Shown: piece by piece, positions 1 through 6,775 of the stretch | Numbering within the stretch: the first letter of the stretch is position 1 | Layout: every line of letters starts with the position of its first letter | Assembly (NCBI GenBank): GCA_964425755.1 | Contig: CAYRNY010000005.1 | Coordinates: forward strand, 163,809 to 227,808 | DNA length: 64,000 bases | DNA from: CAYRNY01 sp964425755 | Lineage (GTDB): Bacteria; Chloroflexota; Anaerolineae; Aggregatilineales; Aggregatilineaceae | Reading direction: 5' to 3' | Program-made: the position numbers and the translations under genes | The notes under the pieces: generated by a model | Databases searched by the model: none | The model's input: the letters and a program-made list of their open reading frames with translations, nothing else | What the model was told of the DNA's origin: nothing

Positions 1-96
1 GCGGTCCCGCACTGGCAGCGCCCGACGATCAACGCGGCCCTGGCTGCGGGGTTCTGCACGCGTTTCGATTACCTCTCGATGGGGCTGATCGTCTAG
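1..96 (+). CDS. C-terminal end of an unidentified protein (5' truncated by window edge)
   Basis: Frame 1 is open from the first base to a TAG ending at 96 and encodes 31 residues that end in SMGLIV. Codon use matches the neighbours (G or C at most third positions), so this is probably the tail of a real gene that begins upstream. Too little remains to name a family. The next gene starts 112 bases later on the same strand. Confidence 0.5.
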   Translation, partial: AVPHWQRPTINAALAAGFCTRFDYLSMGLIV

Positions 97-208
97 CGGT
101 GCGCGGATCGCCTGCCGGGTGCGCGTGCAAATCTTGCGGAGCCGCGCCCGCCGTGCAAGAATGGTGCATAGCAATCACCGGTGAAACTTAACGTTGGAGC
201 GAATTGGT

Positions 209-1366
209 ATGCAGAATCCTTATGGCGGTTTTGCGCTGGGCGCGGCCCAGGTGGTCAAATCCGCGCGGCGGACGTGGCGGCGCGTGCGTTTTGCGGCGAT
301 GGTCGGCGCGGCTGTGCTGGCGAACGCTGCAGATGACGCCGTGCGGCATCCGGACGCCCCCAAACAGCCCGATCCAGCCCTGGACGCGGACGAGAACGAG
401 AAGAAGCAGCCTGCGTTCTGGTATGGCGGGCAGGCGGTGATCGAGGGCGTGATGATGCGCGGGCGTTACGTCGCGGCGGTCGCGGTGCGCAACCCGTCCG
501 GCGGCATCGTGACGAAAGAAGTCCCGCTCAATGCAGCGCTATATCGCGGGCGCATCGCCAAGCTGCGCTTTGTGCGCGGGCTGGTGCTGCTGTGGGACGC
601 GCTGGTGCTGGGCACGAGCGCGCTCATGTGGGCGGCAGATGTCGCGTTGGAAGAGGAAGAGGACGTCGACTTCTCTCTGGAAGGTGCTGCCGGGGTTGGC
701 CTGGTCGCGTTTTCGCTGGCATTGGGCATTGGCCTGTTTTTCGTGCTCCCGGCGGCGGCATCCGCGGCGGTGAAGTCGCTCACCGGGCTGGACAGCAAGC
801 TCGTGGCGGACATCATCGAGGGCGTGATCAAACTGGCGCTGTTCATCGGCTATATCTGGGCCATCGGCTGGATGGAAGATGTCAAGCGGCTGTTCGGCTA
901 TCATGGCGCGGAGCACAAGACGATCAACGCCTACGAGGACGGCGCGAAACTGGAGCCGGAAATCGTGCAGCGTTACCCGATCGAACACCCGCGCTGCGGC
1001 ACGGCGTTCCTGCTGACGTTGGTCGTGCTCAGCGTGCTGGTGCACATCGTCACCGGCAGGCCGGATTCGCTGGGCTGGTTGCTGTTGAGCCGCGTGGGGT
1101 TGATCTTCCCGATCGCCGGGATCGCCTACGAGGTGATCCGCTTTACCGCGACGCATCTTGACAATCCGCTGGTGCAGCTCGTGGTCAAGCCGAACCTCGC
1201 GCTGCAGCACCTCACCACGCGCGAGCCGGACCTGAGCATGATCGAGGTCGGCATCACGGCGCTGGAGCGCGTGCTGGAAGCGGAGCAGGCGGGCGTCGCT
1301 GTGCCGGAGACGCGCATCAGCGAGGCGGCACCGGCGGCGGCGGCGGTCGAGTCGACGGGGGACTGA
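209..1366 (+). CDS. DUF1385 family membrane protein
   Basis: The protein has 385 residues. The DUF1385 signature is clear: GGQAVIEGVMMRG near residue 75 and, later, GYHGAEHKTINAYE, followed by several hydrophobic helices (around residues 165-230 and 265-310). The conserved His/Glu residues suggest metal binding, but I know of no proven biochemical role for the family. The ATG at 209 is preferred over an in-frame TTG at 194 because GGAG at 196-199 is well placed for it. The N-terminus carries an extra 70 or so residues with a charged stretch ahead of the family core, and the C-terminus ends in an Ala-rich tail. A strong hairpin follows the gene. Confidence 0.9.
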   Translation: MQNPYGGFALGAAQVVKSARRTWRRVRFAAMVGAAVLANAADDAVRHPDAPKQPDPALDADENEKKQPAFWYGGQAVIEGVMMRGRYVAAVAVRNPSGGIVTKEVPLNAALYRGRIAKLRFVRGLVLLWDALVLGTSALMWAADVALEEEEDVDFSLEGAAGVGLVAFSLALGIGLFFVLPAAASAAVKSLTGLDSKLVADIIEGVIKLALFIGYIWAIGWMEDVKRLFGYHGAEHKTINAYEDGAKLEPEIVQRYPIEHPRCGTAFLLTLVVLSVLVHIVTGRPDSLGWLLLSRVGLIFPIAGIAYEVIRFTATHLDNPLVQLVVKPNLALQHLTTREPDLSMIEVGITALERVLEAEQAGVAVPETRISEAAPAAAAVESTGD

Positions 1367-1393
1367 CACCGGTTCGCTACATTCAACCAGACG

Positions 1394-1425
1394 GCGGGGC
1401 GATCATATTGTGCGGATCGCCCCGC
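1394..1425. terminator. Hairpin terminator between convergent genes
   Basis: An 11-bp perfect stem (1394-1404 with 1415-1425) with a 10-base loop lies between the stop of the DUF1385 gene and the stop of the convergent exported-protein gene. There is no strong T run, so it may work with help or in both directions. Confidence 0.6.
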
Positions 1426-1448
1426 ATTGATTCGCGTCGCGTGCGGCG

Positions 1449-2324
1449 TTACTCGACGAACTCGCCGTAGACCGCGATCTCGACCGCGCCGGTGTTGCCG
1501 CCGTTGGTCTCCACCGCCTCAAAGCGCAGCGTCTGCGCCTCGATGTCGACGTCGAAACGGTAACTCTGCGCGGCGTCGTCCAGCTCAAAGGGACCGTACT
1601 CCTCGCCCTCGCCGGTCACGATCTTGAAGCTGAAAATCTGCGCGGTGTTGTTCGCCATGCTGCGCGTCCAGAACTCGACCGCGTCGATCCGCGCGCGCTG
1701 GCGCAGCGCGACCTCGATCCACGCGTCATCGCCATCGCCATCGCTGGACCACGCGGTATTCGGGCTGTTGTCGAAGGCCATGCCCGCGCCCCAGGGATCG
1801 TTGAGCGCCGCGCCACCAAACGCGCTGCTGTAGCCGGTGATCGTCGCGCCGAGTTCCGGCGCTGCGAGGTTGGTGATCGCGGCCTGCTCAAATGCCGGGG
1901 TGGTGAAGGTCATGATCTCGGAGAGATACACCACGCCGGAATCGTCCACGCCCTGCACGCGGAAATAGTATTGTGTCTCCGGTTCCAGGCCCGTGAGCAG
2001 CGGGTTATGGTCGGTGTGCGTGCCGCCCGCCATGTCCTGGTCCAGCGTCAGCGACCCGAAGTCGGTCGTTGTGCCGTAGACGGCGGTGCACGCCACCGGG
2101 ATGCTCGTCGTCAGCGGCAGCGTCGCGGTGCCGTCCGGCGCGAAATTCGTCACCTCCAGCGGCGCGCTGATGATGTCGTCGATCGGGCGGAAGGTGTAGC
2201 TTTCGATCAGGTCTTCGGGGCGCTCGTCGCCGCCATCTTGCGCGTAGAGCGCGCCTGCCGCGACCAGCAGAACGGCGATCAGGGCGCACGCGATGATGCT
2301 GCGTTGGGGGAGCCGGTGTCGCAT
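1449..2324 (-). CDS. Exported protein with FN3-like and discoidin-like domains
   Basis: The 291-residue product begins with a signal peptide (basic MRHRLPQR, then a hydrophobic stretch ending ALYAQ), so it is exported. Residues about 50-145 resemble an FN3 or purple-acid-phosphatase N-terminal domain (LTGLEPETQYYFRVQ). Residues about 150-290 resemble a galactose-binding/discoidin-like sandwich (WIEVALRQRARIDAVEFW, AVEIAVYGEF). No catalytic domain is present, so a surface binding or adhesion role is inferred. The start ATG at 2324 has AAAGGA upstream. It stands alone, convergent with the preceding gene. Confidence 0.75.
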   Translation of the reverse strand: MRHRLPQRSIIACALIAVLLVAAGALYAQDGGDERPEDLIESYTFRPIDDIISAPLEVTNFAPDGTATLPLTTSIPVACTAVYGTTTDFGSLTLDQDMAGGTHTDHNPLLTGLEPETQYYFRVQGVDDSGVVYLSEIMTFTTPAFEQAAITNLAAPELGATITGYSSAFGGAALNDPWGAGMAFDNSPNTAWSSDGDGDDAWIEVALRQRARIDAVEFWTRSMANNTAQIFSFKIVTGEGEEYGPFELDDAAQSYRFDVDIEAQTLRFEAVETNGGNTGAVEIAVYGEFVE

Positions 2325-2399
2325 TGGGGAGTCCTTTCCTAACCTGCCTTGCCTATGGTGATATGCTTACGATTCAACCATAGCAGGGTTGGGGCCGGA

Positions 2400-3080
2400 T
2401 CAGCCATCCACGACCAGCAGGTAGGCGGCACTGCGCGGCAGGTATTCGACGACAACCTGCCCGCTGAGACCGGCATCGCCCAGGCGCTGGTCGAGATCGC
2501 CGGGCCAGGGGCCGCGCTGCCCCGTGACGCGATACGCCAGTTCGAGCGCTTCCGCCGCGATGGTCTTGCCGGTCAGCACGCCGCCGAACACGATCACCAG
2601 CCGCCCGCCCGGTTGCAGCACGCGGCGGATCTCGCGCAGCGTGCGCGGGTCCATAATAAACGGCGTGGGGAAGGTGCTGATCACTGCGGGAAACGTCCCC
2701 GTGCGGAACGGCAGCGCCTGGCCCATGCCGCGCACCAGGCGCGGGTTGTAGCCCCAGCGGCGCAGCTTGGCGCGCGCGATGCGGCCCATCGCCGGGCTGA
2801 GGTCGAGCGCGACGGTGTTGTAGCCTGCCGTGCGCAGGTCGATCTGCATGTTCCCGGTGCCGTGCGCCAGTTCGAGCACGCGCGCGCCGGGCGGGGCGTC
2901 GAGGTGGGCCAGGGCGGCGCGTTGCCAGTCGCGCCACTGGCCCAGGCTGACGATCCAGCTCACCGCGTCGTAGGTGAACGCCATCTCGTTATACAGCAGC
3001 CGGAAACCAAGGCGGATCAGCGCCCACCACGCGCGCGCCAGCGGGTTCAACTCGGCGGGTAGGGGGAAGTCGTTGATCAT
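2400..3080 (-). CDS. Class I SAM-dependent methyltransferase
   Basis: The 226-residue product has a Rossmann methyltransferase core. Motif I is VLELAHGTGNMQIDL, with AHGTG in place of the usual GxGxG. Next come an acidic motif II (TVALDLS), GMGQALPF, and the post-core LREIRRVLQPGGRLVIVFGG. The family is Methyltransf_11/25-like; the substrate cannot be told from sequence. The start overlaps the stop of the upstream C39-like gene by four bases (ATGA), which implies translational coupling. A much longer in-frame opening upstream overlaps that gene and is not used. Confidence 0.88.
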   Translation of the reverse strand: MINDFPLPAELNPLARAWWALIRLGFRLLYNEMAFTYDAVSWIVSLGQWRDWQRAALAHLDAPPGARVLELAHGTGNMQIDLRTAGYNTVALDLSPAMGRIARAKLRRWGYNPRLVRGMGQALPFRTGTFPAVISTFPTPFIMDPRTLREIRRVLQPGGRLVIVFGGVLTGKTIAAEALELAYRVTGQRGPWPGDLDQRLGDAGLSGQVVVEYLPRSAAYLLVVDG

Positions 3081-3826
3081 GGGTAACCTTGCAGGTGCGA
3101 CGGTAACGGATATTCCGGGTGCAGGCGGGGGCGGTTTGGTTGCGGGACGTGAGCTGTTTCCCGCGGGGTGACGAAGATGCCGTAGAAGTTGGTGGTGTGG
3201 CCCCACGCGTCGAGAAATTCGTCCACTGCGTATTCCACTGCCGCGCCACGATAACTGTCGTTGGCGATCACGGTGGTGGGGATGCCGTTCGCGTCGAGCC
3301 GCAGGCCCGTGATCCACAGCGTGTGCCAGCGCACTGCCGAACCGCGATAATAGCTCAGCGCCTGCGCGTTGACGTTCACCAGCGCGTAACGGCCCGCCGC
3401 CAGCGCCAACTGCAACCGCCACAGCGCCCGGTCCGGCGGCACCGGCGGGTCGAGCGGGCTGCTGTGTACCTCGAAAGCGATGCCACGCGCGCGCAGGGGT
3501 TGCCCCAGACCGATCGTGCCCTCGCCCGGCAGGTACCAGCCTTGCGCGATGCCCAGGATGCGCGCAGCAGCGAGTTCTTCCTCAAAGTCGTAACCGAACG
3601 CTTCCAGCACGCTCGCCTGGGCGTACAGCGCACAGGCATACTGGTCGTCGGCGGTCCAACGCTGATCGTGCCAGTACGCGCTCAGCGCACCGGGCGTGCC
3701 GATCACCTGCGGGAACGTGTCCGGCTTGATCGGGCGGGCGTGCGCGGCAGAGAAGCCGCGCCCGGCGATCAGCAGCATGGCAGCGGTGAGCGCGATCAGG
3801 TGGCGGTTGATGTACGGTAAGCGCAT
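3077..3826 (-). CDS. Exported C39-like cysteine peptidase
   Basis: The 249-residue product has a signal peptide or membrane anchor at residues 1-30. A C39_2-like papain fold follows: the candidate catalytic Cys is in DDQYACALYAQASVLEAFGY, His in WHTLWITGL, and Asp/Asn in VIANDSYRG. The residue spacing fits peptidase-like proteins such as those acting at the cell surface. The ATG at 3826 is preferred over an upstream in-frame start because it opens the signal peptide. It is coupled to the methyltransferase gene through an ATGA overlap, an odd pairing whose purpose is unclear. Confidence 0.75.
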   Translation of the reverse strand: MRLPYINRHLIALTAAMLLIAGRGFSAAHARPIKPDTFPQVIGTPGALSAYWHDQRWTADDQYACALYAQASVLEAFGYDFEEELAAARILGIAQGWYLPGEGTIGLGQPLRARGIAFEVHSSPLDPPVPPDRALWRLQLALAAGRYALVNVNAQALSYYRGSAVRWHTLWITGLRLDANGIPTTVIANDSYRGAAVEYAVDEFLDAWGHTTNFYGIFVTPRETAHVPQPNRPRLHPEYPLPSHLQGYP

Positions 3827-4215
3827 TGCAGGTCGCTTTTCGTGTGTTCTGGACGTGCCTCTATGATACGTCATCCTGGCATGTGTCTCCAGCTTAACAG
3901 GATGCACAGTCGCGCGCCCGGCGGTGTTACGGTCGGTGCGCAGCGAAGTATATTGTACGATCAGGGCGCGTAGAGGCGAAATTTTTGGATGCCGCGGGCC
4001 GTTTGCCGGGTGTGGGCGGCGTGCTGGCTGCATCCGCGCTTTGACCTGGTTCTGGACATATTCCCGCGAGTGTGTACAATCTTCTCTGGTATGCTGGCTG
4101 TTTGTCGGCGGCGTCTGTCGTCGCGGGCTGGCAGCCGGTCATGAAGAGATTTTGAGCGCGTGCAAGGGCGCGCGTGTTGTGTGTATTGGCTACTGAATTT
4201 GGAGGAAAACCACCC
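3827..4215. other. 389-base divergent intergenic region
   Basis: This gap lies between the minus-strand C39-like gene and the plus-strand binding protein. It holds promoter-like sites for both directions. On minus, TGGAGA, a 17-base spacer and TATCAT lie at about 3863-3891. On plus, TGGACA and TACAAT are at 4053-4080. No open frame with good coding character was seen. Confidence 0.5.
4053..4080 (+). promoter_or_regulatory. Probable promoter of the tandem binding-protein gene
   Basis: TGGACA at 4053-4058, a 16-base spacer and TACAAT at 4075-4080. This would give a leader of about 125 bases before the ATG at 4216. Confidence 0.45.
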
Positions 4216-6285
4216 ATGCCGACTTTCTGGCGTTTGGTCCGGCCTGTCGTATTACTCGCGCTGATCGCGGCGGCGGTCTTTCCGCTGGGCGTGCATCCCA
4301 CCGCTGCACAGGATGACGAGGGCGAGACTCCTGTCACGATCATGGGGACGAACCAGCTCGAACCGCTGGTGATCGCGCTGCGCGATGCGTTTGCCGAGCA
4401 GTACCCCGATGCGCCCGCCGTTACGATCGATCCGCGTGGCGGCCAGAACACCGGTTTCAGCGAGCTGTGCCAGGGCAACGTGGACGTGGTGATGTCCACC
4501 GACCCGATCAGCGACACACAGATTCAAGCGTGCGCCAACAACGACCAGGCATTCATCGAAGTTGTGCTGGCCTATGAAGCGGTCGTGTTGCTGGCGACGC
4601 CCGACGCGGGCCTGACCTGCACCGCGCCGGACGCGGTGTACGAGGTGTGGGCGTTTGGCGCGCCGGAAGAGGTGCAGTGGAGCGATCTCGGCGCGGAAGA
4701 CTATAACGAACCGGTGAGCTTTTACGGCCCGGACGCGCTCATGCCCACCGCGACGCTGTTTGCTGACCTGATCCCCGCCGGCAGGCTGCGCGACGATATC
4801 ACAGCGGTCGACGACCCCGCCGTGCTGGTCGAGACGGTGCAGGAAGAAGCCGCGAACGCTTTCGGTTATATGTCGCTGGCGCAGTACGAAGCGCTCGACA
4901 CACTGGCCGAGGTGTCGCCGCTGCAACTGCAGACTGAGGCCGGGGACTGCGTCGCCCCCACGTTGAGCGCGCTCGGCACGCGGACGTACCCGCTGGCGCG
5001 CGCGGATTACTTGTATCTGAACGCCGCAAGCGCCGCACAGCCTGGGGTGCAGGCCTTTATGCAGTTTGTGCTGGCCGACGAGAACGGCGCGGCGGCGATC
5101 GTGCCGGAGCAGGGCTACACCCTGGCCGACGCGGGTACGTACGAATACGGGCTGAACAACGTCACCACCGGCAACACGGGCCGCACGTTCTCGCGCCCGC
5201 TGACGCCGGTCACGCTCAGCGCGGACGCGGAAGGCACGGTCCAGATCGCGGGCACGGCGATGCTGCGCGAACTGACGAACACGCTGGTTCGTTCATTCAC
5301 CTCGCGCTTCACCGGCGCGACGGTCGACGAGCGTATTGAAGGCAATACGCAGGGCTGGCAGGCGTTCTGCAGCGGCGAAGTGGATATCGTGCAGACCACG
5401 CGCGAGCCGTCTGCCGAAGAACAGGCGCTGTGCACGGAGAACGGCATCGATCCTTACGTGCTGGACCTGGGCTATGACGCGCTGGTGATCGCGGTCCCGG
5501 CGGCCAATGACGCGATCGCGTGTATGGACAGCGCATCCGCTGCTGCGCTGCTGCGTGCTGGCAGCGATGAAGAACCGCCGGTGCAGTCGTGGGACGCGGT
5601 CAACCCGGGCTGGCCCGAACAACCGATCCTGCTGGTCGTGCCGCCGCGCCGCACGGGCGAGACGGATTTCTTGATCTTCCACCTGATCGGTGAGCTGAGC
5701 TTCGCCATGCGCCGTGACGTGACCGAAGATGCCGACCCGGTTTACCGCGCGGAAGGCGTCGCCAACACCGACAACGGCATGACCTATCTCTGGTGGAGCG
5801 ATCTGCAGGCGGCGGGCGCGGACGTGTACCTGGTGCCGGTGCAGGGCGAGGGCGAATGCGTCGCGCCGACCCCGGACACGATCATGAACGGCACGTACCC
5901 GCTGGCGTACCCGCAGCGCTACTACGTGAATCGCGACGCGCTGGCCGATAACGCGATGCTGCGCGCGCTGGTGTGGCACATGTTCGGTGATGACATGCTC
6001 GCGGAGTACGAGACGCTGAACGCCGCCGGGTTCGACTTCGACGCGCTCAAGCTGGCCGAACGCGACGCGGTGTACGAGATGCTGGCGGCCTACGAGGACG
6101 GCGCGGAAGCGGCAACCGAAACAGACGACACCGGCGCGGAAGCTGAGGATGCTGATGCCGAGGCCGCCGAAGAAGCGACAGAACCTGAGGAAGAACCGGC
6201 TGACGAACCCACCGAGGAGCCGACCGAAGAACCGACGTCGGAGCCTGCGGATGAGCCATCCGGCGACGAGGGCGCAAGCGAGTAA
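4216..6285 (+). CDS. Tandem PstS-like periplasmic binding protein
   Basis: The 689-residue product has a signal peptide (MPTFWRLVRP then a hydrophobic run ending TAAQ). Two related PBP-like-2 modules follow. Module 1 (about 35-315) has MGTNQLEPLVIALRDAF and GNVDVVMSTDPIS; module 2 (about 335-615) has IAGTAMLRELTNTLVRSF and GEVDIVQTTREPS. These are the typical openings of PstS-type phosphate/anion binding proteins. An acidic Glu-Pro-Thr tail ends the protein. No permease or ATPase genes lie nearby, so it may act alone as a sensor or scavenger; the ligand is unknown. GGAGG at 4201 sets the start. Confidence 0.8.
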   Translation: MPTFWRLVRPVVLLALIAAAVFPLGVHPTAAQDDEGETPVTIMGTNQLEPLVIALRDAFAEQYPDAPAVTIDPRGGQNTGFSELCQGNVDVVMSTDPISDTQIQACANNDQAFIEVVLAYEAVVLLATPDAGLTCTAPDAVYEVWAFGAPEEVQWSDLGAEDYNEPVSFYGPDALMPTATLFADLIPAGRLRDDITAVDDPAVLVETVQEEAANAFGYMSLAQYEALDTLAEVSPLQLQTEAGDCVAPTLSALGTRTYPLARADYLYLNAASAAQPGVQAFMQFVLADENGAAAIVPEQGYTLADAGTYEYGLNNVTTGNTGRTFSRPLTPVTLSADAEGTVQIAGTAMLRELTNTLVRSFTSRFTGATVDERIEGNTQGWQAFCSGEVDIVQTTREPSAEEQALCTENGIDPYVLDLGYDALVIAVPAANDAIACMDSASAAALLRAGSDEEPPVQSWDAVNPGWPEQPILLVVPPRRTGETDFLIFHLIGELSFAMRRDVTEDADPVYRAEGVANTDNGMTYLWWSDLQAAGADVYLVPVQGEGECVAPTPDTIMNGTYPLAYPQRYYVNRDALADNAMLRALVWHMFGDDMLAEYETLNAAGFDFDALKLAERDAVYEMLAAYEDGAEAATETDDTGAEAEDADAEAAEEATEPEEEPADEPTEEPTEEPTSEPADEPSGDEGASE

Positions 6286-6338
6286 GCGCGTTCTCTACGC
6301 CGCTGTGCGGCACGCTTGTCCCACATATTGCTAGCGAT

Positions 6339-6367
6339 CAGGGCGATCCCCCGGCGGGATCGCCCTG
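6339..6367. terminator. Bidirectional hairpin terminator
   Basis: A 12-bp perfect stem (6339-6350 with 6356-6367) with a 5-base loop is followed by a T-rich stretch. It lies between the convergent binding-protein gene and the 64-residue protein gene. Confidence 0.75.
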
Positions 6368-6379
6368 TGTTGTTGGTGT

Positions 6380-6574
6380 TCAGGTATCCGCCTGATCGTC
6401 TTGCTGTTTGCCGCGCAGCCTGGCGAGGCGCTGGCGCGCGGCTTCCTTGTCTTCCATTGCCTGCACGCGGTCCAGCAAGAAACGCCACTTGTCGATCGGC
6501 ACCCGCACGGCGACGATCTCCTCGTCGTCGTTGCGGATGTATTCGACAGCGTTCCATACGTCGCTCAGTTCCAT
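6380..6574 (-). CDS. Small conserved-looking acidic/basic protein
   Basis: The 64-residue product has a compact N-terminal half (DVWNAVEYIRNDDEEIVAVRVPIDKW) and a charged helical C-terminus (EDKEAARQRLARLRGKQQDD). The pattern 'bias toward a beta strand, then VPIDKWRFLLDRV' recalls Phd/YefM-type antitoxin N-termini, but no toxin partner lies beside it, so I make no functional call. The ATG at 6574 has AAGGA upstream. A TATAAT-containing promoter at 6615-6644 points at it. Good codon bias supports a real gene. Confidence 0.7.
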   Translation of the reverse strand: MELSDVWNAVEYIRNDDEEIVAVRVPIDKWRFLLDRVQAMEDKEAARQRLARLRGKQQDDQADT

Positions 6575-6614
6575 CGTTGATCCTTTGCAGGTGTCGCTGC
6601 TTTACCTCGTGTGT

Positions 6615-6644
6615 ATTATACCGCCATCCGAAGACCGGCCCGAA
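6615..6644 (-). promoter_or_regulatory. Probable promoter of the 64-residue protein gene
   Basis: On the minus strand, TTCGGG (6639-6644), an 18-base spacer and a perfect TATAAT (6615-6620). Confidence 0.5.
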
Positions 6645-6669
6645 TACCCGTTCGAAACGCGGCGGGGTG

Positions 6670-6678
6670 TGATACAAT
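6670..6678 (+). promoter_or_regulatory. Probable extended -10 promoter of dinG
   Basis: TGA followed directly by TACAAT at 6670-6678 forms an extended -10; the -35 is weak (TTCGAA at 6651). It is divergent from the promoter at 6615-6644. Confidence 0.4.
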
Positions 6679-6775
6679 AATCCGGCGAATCCTTCAGCGG
6701 CCCTCGGCGCGATTGCGGCGCGGTGGCGGCACACGCTGCAGGCGTGTTTACCAGCTAGAAACGGAGTTTGACGTT

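Noticed and set aside
2400..3422. A longer methyltransferase starting far upstream
   Set aside because: It would run through the whole 3' part of the C39-like gene; the ATG at 3080 with the ATGA overlap is the natural start.
6380..6574. The 64-residue protein as an antitoxin
   Set aside because: Only a vague likeness to Phd/YefM; no toxin gene beside it.
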